From: VGBK01 sp043810615 | Lineage (GTDB): Bacteria; Actinomycetota; Acidimicrobiia; Spongiisociales; UBA11373 | Reading direction: 5' to 3' | Length of the DNA stretch: 64,000 nucleotides | NCBI GenBank assembly: GCA_043810615.1 | Contig: JBDROA010000007.1 | Span: 1 to 64,000, forward strand | In this document: piece by piece, positions 54,791 to 62,237 of the stretch | Position numbering within the stretch: position 1 is the first letter of the stretch | Layout of the letters: each line of letters begins with the position of its first letter | The notes under the pieces: generated by a model | Databases searched by the model: none | What the model was told of the DNA's origin: nothing | The model's input: the letters and a program-made list of their open reading frames with translations, nothing else | Made by a program: the position numbers and the translations under genes

Positions 54791-55378
54791 CTACCCGTCC
54801 GCGCAAGGCGCGACCGCCTCCTCCTCCTGGAGACGGATCGCGCTCGCCTTCTCCGGGTGGATGCCTCGCGTGCCGGCGTAGAAGGCGCGGATCGCCTTCA
54901 TGTCGCCGGCGGCGTCGCCGCTCGGCGTCATCGCGGGCCCGAGGGTGATGCACCGGGTGGGCCGGTCGAGAGAGGCCGGGACAATCGGAACCCCGGCGGC
55001 GAGGGCCATGTGGTAGAAGCCCGATCTCCAGTACGGGGTCGGGGTGCGCGTGCCCTCGGGGGCTATACCGACGACCAGGGAATCGGCGGCGGCGTAGCCG
55101 GCGGCGATCTGTTCGACGATGCCCTCGTGCCGTTCGCGATGTACCGGGATCCCGCCCATGCGGCGCAGGAACCCGGCCACCGGCCACCGGAAGATGCTGT
55201 GCTTGCCCAGCCAGCGGAGCCGGATGCCGAACCCCGCGGCCGCCAGCATTGCCAGGGGGAAGTCCCAGTTGCAGGTGTGCGGCCCGAAGACCACGAGGTA
55301 CTTGGGCAGGCGGGGAGTCTCTCCTGCCAGCCGCCACCCACGCCGCCGCAGCGCCCAGGTGGCGAGGCGTCGTCTCAC
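54791..55378 (-). CDS. PlsC-like glycerophosphate acyltransferase
   Basis: A 195-residue acyltransferase of the 1-acylglycerol-3-phosphate O-acyltransferase superfamily. Block I is GPHTCNWDF (His34, Asp39; HX4D). The region FRWPVAGFLRRMGGIPVHRE is followed by block III IAPEGTRTPTPYW, and AAGVPIVPASLDRP is block IV. It has no clear membrane anchor and is short for the family, resembling small YihG/acyltransferase variants. GTG 55378 follows AGAAGGGA. It would acylate a lipid headgroup; the acceptor is unknown. A second family member is at 59596. Confidence 0.8.
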   Translation of the reverse strand: MRRRLATWALRRRGWRLAGETPRLPKYLVVFGPHTCNWDFPLAMLAAAGFGIRLRWLGKHSIFRWPVAGFLRRMGGIPVHRERHEGIVEQIAAGYAAADSLVVGIAPEGTRTPTPYWRSGFYHMALAAGVPIVPASLDRPTRCITLGPAMTPSGDAAGDMKAIRAFYAGTRGIHPEKASAIRLQEEEAVAPCADG

Positions 55379-55559
55379 AGATGTCCCTTCTGGCGTTGCC
55401 GGGCCCGCCGGTCCGGGCCCATTCTGCCAGGCGGTGGGCGGCCGCGCCGGTCGGACCCGCCCGCGCCCCGCGACGCAGTCGAAGAACGCGGCCGCCGCTC
55501 GGACGGCTTCCCCGGGAACCAGGTTCTCGAGACGATCGGTCTGAGCGCGCCGCTCGACG

Positions 55560-56110
55560 ATGCCGATCCCGGCCGGGAGCCGGCCTCATCGACCCGCGGC
55601 CCGACGTCGAGCGGTGGTACCTCGTCGGCTGCGCCGAGACCGACCCTGCCTTCCGGGGCCGCTGGCTCGTGCGGCGCACCGGCGTGGGCTTCGGCCTGGT
55701 GGCCGTGGCCCCCTACACCTGCACCGGCTTGGGGGCCGGGGTGTGGGAGACCTGCCCGGACGGTTGCCGGGTTGGGCGCACCCTCACCGGTGAGTGGTGC
55801 GACGCGCCTTGCGTCGAGGACTTCCATCGGCGGCCCTGCCTGGGCATCGCCCCCGGCACCTGGGTCCCCGGCGAGTGCACCGGCCCGCCTCCAGAGGTGC
55901 TGGCTCGCTTCGGGTGAGCCCGGAGGGCCTCCCGCCCGACTGGTTCGAGGCAGTCGTCGCCGGGGAGCCGACCGCCTGCCGTCGGAAGGCCGAAGTGTCG
56001 GGGTGGGTGCGCACGGTATTCCTCCACGCAATCGGCCACGCCCCGGGACGAGGGGAACGGCAACTGTGCGACCTGGGGTGGGCTGGGCTCGAGGCCTGCC
56101 GCCGGCCAGA
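55560..56110 (+). pseudogene. Frameshifted Cys-rich protein of unknown family
   Basis: Sensible protein sequence runs DPRPDVERWYLVGCAETDP, then GVWETCPDGCRVGRTLTGEW and DAPCVEDFHRRPCLGIAPG, to a stop at 55915-55917. The next frame continues at once with VSPEGLPPDWFEAVVAGEP and VRTVFLHAIGHAPGRGERQL. Adding one G to the GGG at 55912-55914 joins them as ARFG-VSPEGLPPDW. Read as written, the second part begins with a GTG overlapping the stop (GTGA). The start is unclear (ATG 55560 is in another frame), as is the end, which runs into the convergent epimerase gene. Function unknown. Confidence 0.4.
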
Positions 56111-56113
56111 AAC

Positions 56114-57030
56114 TCAGCGCCCGGCGGCACCTACCGGTTCTCGCAGGCCTTCGGCCGGGTCCCACCGGGGCTCCCAACCCAGCACCCGGCGGGCCCGCCG
56201 ATGTCGAGGCCGAAGTCGGGGGCCGGCAGGCCAAGCTCCTCGGCAGCGCGGCGGGACGACTCGGCCACCCGGCGAGTCGTCACCGGCTCCCCCCCACATT
56301 CAGCACCCTCCGGCGAAGCCCCGGCTTCCCGACGGCGCGGCGCACCGCCTCGGCCACGTCGAACACGTGCACCAGGTCGAGGCGCTGCTCCCCGGTGCCG
56401 AACGCCGGGATGGTCTCCCCCCGGGCGGGCAGCAGGGCAGAGCGATGCGGCATCCGGGTCCATACCAGGCGGTGTCCCACCCCCAAGGCCGTACACCATG
56501 GCGAGGCGCAGCGCCGCCACCCCGATTTCCGCCTCCAGGCTGCGACACATGCACTCCCCTACCCACTTGCTCAGCCCGTACGCCGTCTGCGGGCGCACCG
56601 CCATAGCCTCGCCCCACTGCGGAGGCCGCCGCCAGCCGTGCACCGACTGCGCCGAGACGAACACCACCCGTTGCACCGGCCGGCCCGCGATCCTCTCCAA
56701 CAGCCGCCAGGTCCCCTCCTGGTTCACCAGGAGAATCCGGGTCTCGTCGACGCCGATCCCGGGGCGCACCCCGGCGATGTGCACCACGCTGTCGACGCCG
56801 TCGAGGGACCAGGGGGCCTCGGGGAGTCGGCCGCTGACCAAGCTCAGCCGGGCCGGGGTGCCCGGCGCGCCAACCAGGGCCTCCCCGGCCTGCGGGCCGC
56901 GCCCTCCGGCCTCCACCTCCGCCACGCCGGGGTCGGCGAGCAAGGCGGCGACGTTGGCCCCCAGGTAGCCCGTGGCCCCGGTGACCAGCACTCGCCGGCC
57001 GCCGCTCCCGGGCGTGCCGGCTTCCTGCAC
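56114..57030 (-). pseudogene. NAD-dependent epimerase/dehydratase, multiply frameshifted
   Basis: An extended SDR sequence: RRVLVTGATGYLGANVAALL, VDSVVHIAGVRPGIG, VVFVSAQSVHGWRRPPQWGE, then YGLSKWVGE (catalytic YxxxK). The frame breaks near 56455-56485, continues in a second frame with ETIPAFGTGEQRLDLVHVFD, returns to the first frame after a 7-base G run (56289-56295) as GEPVTTRRVAESSRRAAEEL, and breaks again at about 56198 before RVLGWEPRWDPAEGLRE and the stop at 56114. Each break is repaired by one base in a G/C run. GTG 57030. Restored length is about 305 residues, normal for an epimerase. Either a decaying gene or assembly errors. Confidence 0.7.
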
Positions 57031-57217
57031 GGCGGATGCTTGCTGCGGGTCCGTGCCCGATCACAGTATCGGAGCGGGCGGACCCCCTCGGCCGATGCCC
57101 CGGAGCACGAGTGGGGCAGGCCTGAGAGCTTCGGTCAATGGGCCCGCCCTGGGGTCACGCTCCGGCTCAAGGCCCAACCGCATCGCGGCAGTCCCCGCGG
57201 CCGAGCGGCACACGCTC

Positions 57218-57673
57218 TCACCCCGCCATGTCCCGGGTGATGGGCCGATCGGCGACGGCGGTGGACATCACCACCCCGGTGACGGTGTCCCCGAACCTCC
57301 ACAGGGGCCGCAGGATCCGCTCCAGATCCTGCACCGAGGGCACCATCACCCGCAGCAGGTAGGTCTCGGCGCCGGTGACGCGATGCGCCTCGCGGATCTC
57401 GGGAAGGCGGCGCACCTCCTCCACGAACTCCTCGTCGGCCGCAACGCCGCCGGCGCTGCTGACTCGAACGAATGCCAGCACGGGCAAGCCCAGGGGCAGT
57501 GGGTCGAGCACCGCCCGATAGCCGGTGATGATCCCCGCCGCCTCCAGGCGGTGCACCCGGGCGGTCACCGCCGGGGCGCTCAGCCCTACGCGGCGCCCCA
57601 GTTCCCGCAAGCCCACCCGTCCCTCGCGCTGCAGGTGGTCGAGGACGGCCCAGTCGATGTCGTCGAGGCGCAT
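57218..57673 (-). CDS. Lrp/AsnC-family transcriptional regulator
   Basis: A 151-residue feast/famine regulator. The N-terminal helix-turn-helix is WAVLDHLQREGRVGLRELGR with RVGLSAPAVTARVHRLEAAG. The C-terminal RAM domain contains VLAFVRVSSAG, EIREAHRVTGAETYLLRVMV and LWRFGDTVTGVVMSTAV. It likely senses an amino acid. ATG 57673 follows AAGGAG. The gene is divergent from a small gene at 57883, and the AT-rich region between them holds an 18-base palindrome. Confidence 0.87.
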   Translation of the reverse strand: MRLDDIDWAVLDHLQREGRVGLRELGRRVGLSAPAVTARVHRLEAAGIITGYRAVLDPLPLGLPVLAFVRVSSAGGVAADEEFVEEVRRLPEIREAHRVTGAETYLLRVMVPSVQDLERILRPLWRFGDTVTGVVMSTAVADRPITRDMAG

Positions 57674-57720
57674 GCCGGTCTCCTTGTCTCAGAAAGCGCG
57701 GTCTGTCAGGTGCCGCTCCA

Positions 57721-57738
57721 TTGTGAAGGGCTTCACAA
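57721..57738. promoter_or_regulatory. 18-base palindrome upstream of the Lrp-type gene
   Basis: Arms TTGTGAA (57721-57727) and TTCACAA (57732-57738) with a GGGC spacer, in the unusually AT-rich 210-base gap between the regulator and the small gene at 57883. Such symmetry suits a dimeric regulator; the Lrp-type product or another factor may bind. Confidence 0.5.
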
Positions 57739-57882
57739 ACGGAGTTCGCCAGGCATCTATCACTTAACTCTTTACGAAGCATATCGAAAGACCGCCAACA
57801 GCATCACGATACTGGGTCCAAACCGCTTCGCTACCACGCTTGGGTGTGGTTGAATGTGCCCCAGGCAGACAGGCAGAAGCAG

Positions 57883-58107
57883 ATGACGCTCACCGCACAA
57901 CGCCCCACGCTGGACACCCGGCCCCTTCCCGGAGATGGCGCCCGCGACGCATTCAACGAGGCCCTCAAGGCCTTGCTCCGCGCCTGGCACGACTACGAAG
58001 TGCTCAAAGCGCTCGGCGCCCCACTCGGCACCGTCTCCGCGGCCCACGGTGCCCTGCAAAGGGCCCGCGGCGAGGTCGACCGCTGCCGCCTGGTGCCCAC
58101 GAGCTGA
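57883..58107 (+). CDS. Small helical protein (74 residues), unknown
   Basis: A 74-residue protein. After MTLTAQRPTLDTRPLPGDG come two helices: ARDAFNEALKALLRAWHDYE and APLGTVSAAHGALQRARGEV. No family recognised. ATG 57883 has a weak purine-rich AGAAG site 5 bases upstream; the same frame could begin earlier near 57844. A very strong intrinsic-terminator-like hairpin follows at 58132, which supports it as a real transcription unit. Confidence 0.6.
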   Translation: MTLTAQRPTLDTRPLPGDGARDAFNEALKALLRAWHDYEVLKALGAPLGTVSAAHGALQRARGEVDRCRLVPTS

Positions 58108-58131
58108 CCCCTCCCTCCCGTCAGCCCACGC

Positions 58132-58163
58132 CGGTTCGGAGCCCCGCAAGGGGCTCCGAACCG
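58132..58163 (+). terminator. Strong hairpin terminator
   Basis: Perfect 14-base arms CGGTTCGGAGCCCC (58132-58145) and complement (58150-58163) with a GCAA tetraloop, 25 bases after the small gene. Only TT follows, so the T run is weak, but the stem is the most stable in the window. Confidence 0.65.
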
Positions 58164-58243
58164 TTGGGGAGCCTTCACCGCTGCGGCGGGGGATGCCGGG
58201 CCGCCCCCCTTAGACTCCGGACGACGACTCCGGGGGAGGGACT

Positions 58244-58957
58244 GTGGAGTTGCGAGGCCTCGAGCTGACCTGGCTGGGGCACGCCGCCGTGCGACTGCGC
58301 ACCGGCGACGGCACCACCATCTACCTGGACCCCTGGCTGGAGGGGAATCCTGCCTGCCCCGAGGCCGAGTCGAACCCGGCCCGGGCCGACGCCGTGTTCC
58401 TCACCCACGGCCACGGCGACCACTTCGGGGACACGCTCCACCTGGCCTGCCACCTCGGCGCCGAGGTCTTCTGCATCCACGAGATAGCGGTGTACCTGAA
58501 GGGGCAGGGAGCCACGCGGGTCACCGGCCTGAACAAGGGGGGCACCGTGGCCGGGCCGGCCGGGGTGTGGGCCACCATGGTCGACGCCCGCCACTCCGGC
58601 GGCCTCGACACCGACGCCGGCGTGCTTCCCGGAGGCGAACCGGCGGGGTGGGTGCTCGCCTTCCCCGACGGCCCCACGCTGTACCACGCCGGCGACACCA
58701 TGCTCTTCGGCGACATGGCGCTCGTCCGGGAGCTGTGGGCGCCGGACATAGCCTTCCTGCCCATCGGCGGGCACTTCACCATGGATCCGACCCAGGCCGC
58801 CCGCGCCGCCCGCCTGTTGGGGGCGAAGACCGTGGTGCCCGTCCACTTCGGCACCTTCCCCATCCTCGCCGGCACGCCGGACGAACTGGCCGCCGCCCTC
58901 GAAGGCAGCGGCATCGAGGTGGCCGCCCTGAAGCCCGGGGTGCCGGTGGCGGGCTGA
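58244..58957 (+). CDS. UPF0173-type metal-dependent hydrolase (metallo-beta-lactamase fold)
   Basis: A 237-residue MBL-fold hydrolase. It starts LTWLGHAAVRLRTGDG and has the metal motif THGHGDHFGD (His55, His57, Asp59, His60), then LYHAGDTMLFGDM and VPVHFGTFPIL with the remaining ligands. These are the hallmarks of the YtkL/UPF0173 group, related to lactonases such as UlaG. Substrate unknown. GTG 58244 has GGGGGAGGG just upstream and a TAGACT -10 box at about 58211. Confidence 0.88.
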   Translation: MELRGLELTWLGHAAVRLRTGDGTTIYLDPWLEGNPACPEAESNPARADAVFLTHGHGDHFGDTLHLACHLGAEVFCIHEIAVYLKGQGATRVTGLNKGGTVAGPAGVWATMVDARHSGGLDTDAGVLPGGEPAGWVLAFPDGPTLYHAGDTMLFGDMALVRELWAPDIAFLPIGGHFTMDPTQAARAARLLGAKTVVPVHFGTFPILAGTPDELAAALEGSGIEVAALKPGVPVAG

Positions 58958-58990
58958 AGCGTCGAGGGCTGAAGCATCGAGGACCGACGC

Positions 58991-59512
58991 TCAGAGCGAC
59001 CCGTCGAGGGCGTCGGCGACCGGGGCTTTGCAGGCCCGGCAACGCTGCGCCCCCCGGAAGAGCGGCTCCCCGCAATCAGGGCAGTGGTAGCGCTCCCACT
59101 CGGCCCGGGCCCAGGCGGAGTCGCCGGCGCCCACCCCGTGGCAGGCGACCTGGTCCCGCCAGAGCGGGATGGTGCGCTGCATCACCCGGCGGCCGGTGGC
59201 CAGGGGGAAGCCGGTAACCAGGGCGCAGGGCCAGTCGACGCACTGGTGGCAGGAGTACAGGCCCCTCCCCCGCACGCAGTCCCGGATGGGACACACCCGG
59301 CAGTAGCCGTACAGGTTCTGGGGCGGGTCGGGCTGCATGCAGCCCAGGCACTCGGTCTCCTCCGGGGCCGACCCGTAGAGGCCGCCCAGCAGCGCTTTGA
59401 ACTTGGCGTCGCGGTTCCGCGTGGCCAGGTACACCCCGCAGACCCCGCAGTACAGGCCGCAGGGAGCCATGAGGCTGCGCTCGGCGAACTCGGTCTCGGT
59501 CCAGCCCTTCAT
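58991..59512 (-). CDS. DUF3795-type cysteine-rich protein
   Basis: A 173-residue protein with many Cys. The N-terminal APCGLYCGVCGVYLAT is the start of DUF3795 proteins; ECLGCMQPDPP, CRVCPIRDCVRGRG and YSCHQCVDWPCAL follow. A C-terminal zinc ribbon reads CPDCGEPLFRGAQRCRACKAPV. It probably binds zinc or an iron-sulfur cluster; the role is unknown. ATG 59512 (MKGWTETEF) follows GGGAG; the much longer open frame upstream is antisense-quality sequence from the acyltransferase gene. Confidence 0.78.
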   Translation of the reverse strand: MKGWTETEFAERSLMAPCGLYCGVCGVYLATRNRDAKFKALLGGLYGSAPEETECLGCMQPDPPQNLYGYCRVCPIRDCVRGRGLYSCHQCVDWPCALVTGFPLATGRRVMQRTIPLWRDQVACHGVGAGDSAWARAEWERYHCPDCGEPLFRGAQRCRACKAPVADALDGSL

Positions 59513-59595
59513 GATGTCTCCCGGCCCGCAGCGCCGATCCCTGTCTACCACAGGATCGGCCCCGTCGCTCTCCGCGGCGCGGGATGGGGAGGATC

Positions 59596-60348
59596 TCAGG
59601 CGACCGACTGCGCCTGCCAGTCGGCGACCGTCCCCTGGATCCATTCCTGGGCCCGGCCGAGGACCGCAGCGGCGTCGTCGCCGAAGCGAGGAATGGGATC
59701 GCCGAAGCGGATGCGGATCCTGGTGCCGAAGGGTATGGGAAACAGGCGGTCGCGGAGCAACTTCCAAGAACCGTCGATGGCGGTGGGCACCACCGCCAGG
59801 CGGTGGGCGGCCGACAGCAACGCCTCGCTCCCCGCCTGCTTGAACTGCCTCAGCCGTCCGTCGCGGCTGCGGCTGCCCTCCGGGAAGATGACCACGCTGA
59901 CGCCGCGATCCTGGGCGGTGCACGCCATCGTCGTGATCGCCTCCACCGCCTGGGCGCGGTCGCGGCGGTTGATGACGGCGTTGCCGCCCCAGCGCAGGTT
60001 GAGCGAGATGCTGGGAATCCAGCGCCGCAGTTCCCGCTTGGCCACATACTTGGGGTAGTTGGTGAACAGCAACCCGCCGATGAAGACCGGGTCGAACATG
60101 CTCTGGTGGTTGGAGATGATGGCGTAGCCGCGGCCCGACTCGATGGCCGCCGACCGTTCCACTTCCACCCTGGTGCCGCAGATGCGGAGCAGGGCCATCA
60201 GGGTCCGCTGCAGCGCCGCCATCACCGCCTCGAAGGCCCGCATGCTGAACGGCCGGACGACCCGGCCGGCGATGTCGAACAGCAGGAGGCACAGGCCGAA
60301 GGCGATCAGGAACGGGACGGTGAAGAGCCAATCGCGGACGCGGCGCAC
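59596..60348 (-). CDS. 1-acyl-sn-glycerol-3-phosphate acyltransferase (PlsC-like)
   Basis: A 250-residue acyltransferase. One N-terminal transmembrane helix (FTVPFLIAFGLCLLLFDIAG) is followed by block I NHQSMFDP (HX4D), block II INRRDR, block III FPEGSRSRDGRLRQFKQAG and block IV VVPTAID. It transfers acyl chains to lysophosphatidate in phospholipid synthesis. GTG 60348 has no Shine-Dalgarno, but TAACCT lies 6 bases upstream, so a leaderless message is likely. It differs from the shorter relative at 54791 in having the membrane helix. Confidence 0.87.
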   Translation of the reverse strand: MRRVRDWLFTVPFLIAFGLCLLLFDIAGRVVRPFSMRAFEAVMAALQRTLMALLRICGTRVEVERSAAIESGRGYAIISNHQSMFDPVFIGGLLFTNYPKYVAKRELRRWIPSISLNLRWGGNAVINRRDRAQAVEAITTMACTAQDRGVSVVIFPEGSRSRDGRLRQFKQAGSEALLSAAHRLAVVPTAIDGSWKLLRDRLFPIPFGTRIRIRFGDPIPRFGDDAAAVLGRAQEWIQGTVADWQAQSVA

Positions 60349-60354
60349 GCCGGC

Positions 60355-60360
60355 AGGTTA
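60355..60360 (-). promoter_or_regulatory. -10 box (TAACCT) of a leaderless promoter
   Basis: Minus-strand TAACCT, then GCCGGC, then GTG 60348. The 6-base spacing equals that of the other leaderless candidates in the window. Confidence 0.45.
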
Positions 60361-60455
60361 GGGCGCCGCCGGAGGCTACGCCGGCCCCCGGCCGAGGTTT
60401 CCGCACCCGTTCGTTCCCGACGGCGCCGCCCGGCCGTTCAATGCCCCGGCCGGCA

Positions 60456-60770
60456 TCAGCATCCCGCGGCCACCCGCAGAGCGCGGCACACCTCGGCCAT
60501 GCGGGCCGGGGACAGCCGGGCCTGAAGGCCGGCGAAGTAGGCCTTGTCGGCAAGGGTGACGTTGTCGAGGGTGACGGCGCACTCCGTCGGCATGCCGTCG
60601 TCGTGGTCCAAGAGCACCTCGGTCGGGAGGCCCCGGATACGCCGGGTAACGGGGGCTACCAGCAGGGTTCGCAGCACCGGCACGGCGGCCTCACGGGTCA
60701 GCACCAGCACCGGGCGCCGTTTGCCGGGCATCTCCACCCACCAGACCTCCCCGCGGTGGGGATGGCTCAC
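60456..60770 (-). CDS. mazF: MazF/PemK-family toxin
   Basis: A 104-residue endoribonuclease toxin: RGEVWWVEMPGKRRPVLVL at the start, then VAPVTRRIRGLPTEVLLD and ECAVTLDNVTLADKAYF, the classical MazF strands. Expected to cut mRNA at short motifs when the antitoxin is lost. GTG 60770 overlaps the stop of the antitoxin gene (GTGA), the usual antitoxin-first order with coupled translation. Confidence 0.9.
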   Translation of the reverse strand: MSHPHRGEVWWVEMPGKRRPVLVLTREAAVPVLRTLLVAPVTRRIRGLPTEVLLDHDDGMPTECAVTLDNVTLADKAYFAGLQARLSPARMAEVCRALRVAAGC

Positions 60771-61015
60771 CAGGGCTCCTCCTCGATGAGGGCCCGGGTG
60801 GCCGCTGCGGCCAGCGCTACCTCGTCGTCAGTCTGCGGCCTCCGGGTGTAGCCCTCCACCATGCGCCGGTCGAGATCCTCCTGCTTGTGGGCAGTGAGCA
60901 GGGCCTCGAGGGCAGCACGCACGACCTCGGTACGGGAGGCGTACCGGCCCTGCGCCACGAGGACATCCACCGCGGCAACCACCCGATCTGCCAAGCGGAA
61001 GGCCACCGTCGTCAT
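60767..61015 (-). CDS. Ribbon-helix-helix antitoxin of the MazF pair
   Basis: An 82-residue antitoxin. The ribbon-helix-helix reads TTVAFRLADRVVAAVDVLVA and RYASRTEVVRAALEALLTAH, followed by an acidic tail (EEEPW at the end) that would wrap the toxin. ATG 61015 is chosen because TATACT lies exactly 6 bases upstream and a perfect inverted repeat includes the start codon; the longer frame to 61078 would cross the promoter. Expected to autoregulate together with MazF. Confidence 0.87.
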   Translation of the reverse strand: MTTVAFRLADRVVAAVDVLVAQGRYASRTEVVRAALEALLTAHKQEDLDRRMVEGYTRRPQTDDEVALAAAATRALIEEEPW

Positions 61016-61039
61016 ACGCCAAGTATAACGCTGCGTATG
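61013..61039 (-). promoter_or_regulatory. Toxin-antitoxin promoter and operator, leaderless
   Basis: Perfect 7-base arms CATACGC (61013-61019) and GCGTATG (61033-61039) flank the -10 box TATACT (61027-61022 on the minus strand). After 6 bases the ATG begins, inside the left arm. The palindrome therefore spans -10, transcription start and start codon. It lies just past the end of ddl, which reads the same way. Confidence 0.6.
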
Positions 61040-61061
61040 GCGGCCGGGAAGAGCCCCCGCT

Positions 61062-62195
61062 TCAGCGCGGGACGGCACTTCCCCCCAGCTTGGCCGCCAC
61101 CGAGGCTGCCCCGCGCAAAGCGGTGCCGTCGGCCCCCACGGCGCTGAAGACCCGCCGGCCGGCCCGCGCCTCGGCGATCATCCCGGTCAGCAGGCCGTCC
61201 CAGCCGAGGGGCGGGTCGACCCACAGGTAGACGCTCAGGCTGCCGGGGATCGTGTTGATCTCGTTGACCCACACCTCGCCCCCTTGCTCGAGGAAGTCGA
61301 TGCGGGCCACCGAGCGCACGGCGCATAGGCCGGCCACAGCGCGAGCCATCTCCCGAATGCGCTCCGCCAGGGCGTCGGGGATCTGGGCCGGCAGTTCCCG
61401 CGGCGAGGAGACGAGGCCGCCGCCCCCCGGGGAGAGGTACTTCTGAGCGTAGGTGTAGATGCCCCCTCTCGACCCTGCCCCCTTCCGCTCGGGGCGTTCG
61501 ATGGTCGACAGATCCAGGGAGGGGTAGGTGCGCACCGCCACATTCAGGTCGCGGCCCTCCGCCAGGAACGGTTCGGCCACCGCCCCATCGCGCAACAGCG
61601 GGCTGGAAGCGGCCAGCGCCCGGGCGGTGGCGGCGTCCTCCACCACCTCGATGCCCAGCGAGGAGCCGCCGAAGCGGGGCTTCACTACATACGGCGGGGC
61701 GAAGGGCAGGGGCTCCGGTTCCCGGGTCACCGCCACCCGGGGCAGGGTGGGCAGCCCCGCCCGGGCGGCCAGCGCGGTGAAGGCCAGCTTGTCCATCCCC
61801 AGGTAGGCCCCCACCAGGCTGGGGCCGGTATAGGCCAGGCCGGCCAGGTCGAAAGCGGCCTGGATGGTGCCGTCCTCACCGGGGCCGCCGTGGCAGCAGT
61901 TGACCACCACATCGAGAGGCAGCGGCTTGTGCTTGCGGAGGAAGCCGCCATCGGGCCCGGCTACCAGTTCCAGAGGAGTGGCCCCGCGCGGCACCCCCTC
62001 GGCAAAGGCCAGCGCCTCGAGACGGGGGTCGACGGCGTAGAACTCGCCGACCTTCGACCAGTAGAGGGCGGTCACTACCTTGGCGGCCCGGGTGAGCGAC
62101 CGGGTCGCCTGGAGCCCGGTGAGGATGCTGATGTCGTGCTCCGGGGAGGGCCCCCCGAAGAGCACCGCCGGTCGGAGGTCGCTGGGGATGGTCAT
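61062..62195 (-). CDS. ddl: D-alanine--D-alanine ligase
   Basis: A 377-residue ATP-grasp ligase that joins two D-alanines for peptidoglycan. Key segments: VLFGGPSPEHDISILTG, NCCHGGPGEDGTIQAAFDLA, YTGPSLVGAYLGMDK, VVKPRFGGSSLGIEVV, RDLNVAVRTYP (ATP region) and VNEINTIPGS with the metal-binding Glu and Asn. The length suits a normal Ddl. ATG 62195 has no Shine-Dalgarno; TAACAT lies 8 bases upstream. The murF-like gene ends 42 bases before it, so the two peptidoglycan genes are probably cotranscribed. Confidence 0.9.
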   Translation of the reverse strand: MTIPSDLRPAVLFGGPSPEHDISILTGLQATRSLTRAAKVVTALYWSKVGEFYAVDPRLEALAFAEGVPRGATPLELVAGPDGGFLRKHKPLPLDVVVNCCHGGPGEDGTIQAAFDLAGLAYTGPSLVGAYLGMDKLAFTALAARAGLPTLPRVAVTREPEPLPFAPPYVVKPRFGGSSLGIEVVEDAATARALAASSPLLRDGAVAEPFLAEGRDLNVAVRTYPSLDLSTIERPERKGAGSRGGIYTYAQKYLSPGGGGLVSSPRELPAQIPDALAERIREMARAVAGLCAVRSVARIDFLEQGGEVWVNEINTIPGSLSVYLWVDPPLGWDGLLTGMIAEARAGRRVFSAVGADGTALRGAASVAAKLGGSAVPR

Positions 62196-62237
62196 GGCCG
62201 GGGATGTTACGGCAGGCCGGGGCGATCCTCCGGCCGC

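Noticed and set aside
53271..55679. Minus-strand 802-codon open frame spanning the CGLYC-motif gene and the acyltransferase
   Set aside because: It is in another frame from both motif-bearing proteins and is low-complexity Arg/Pro sequence throughout.
55914..56606. Separate downstream gene starting at the GTGA overlap
   Set aside because: The sequence reads as a continuation of the preceding protein and, after about 56110, becomes antisense to the epimerase; a frameshifted single gene is the simpler view.
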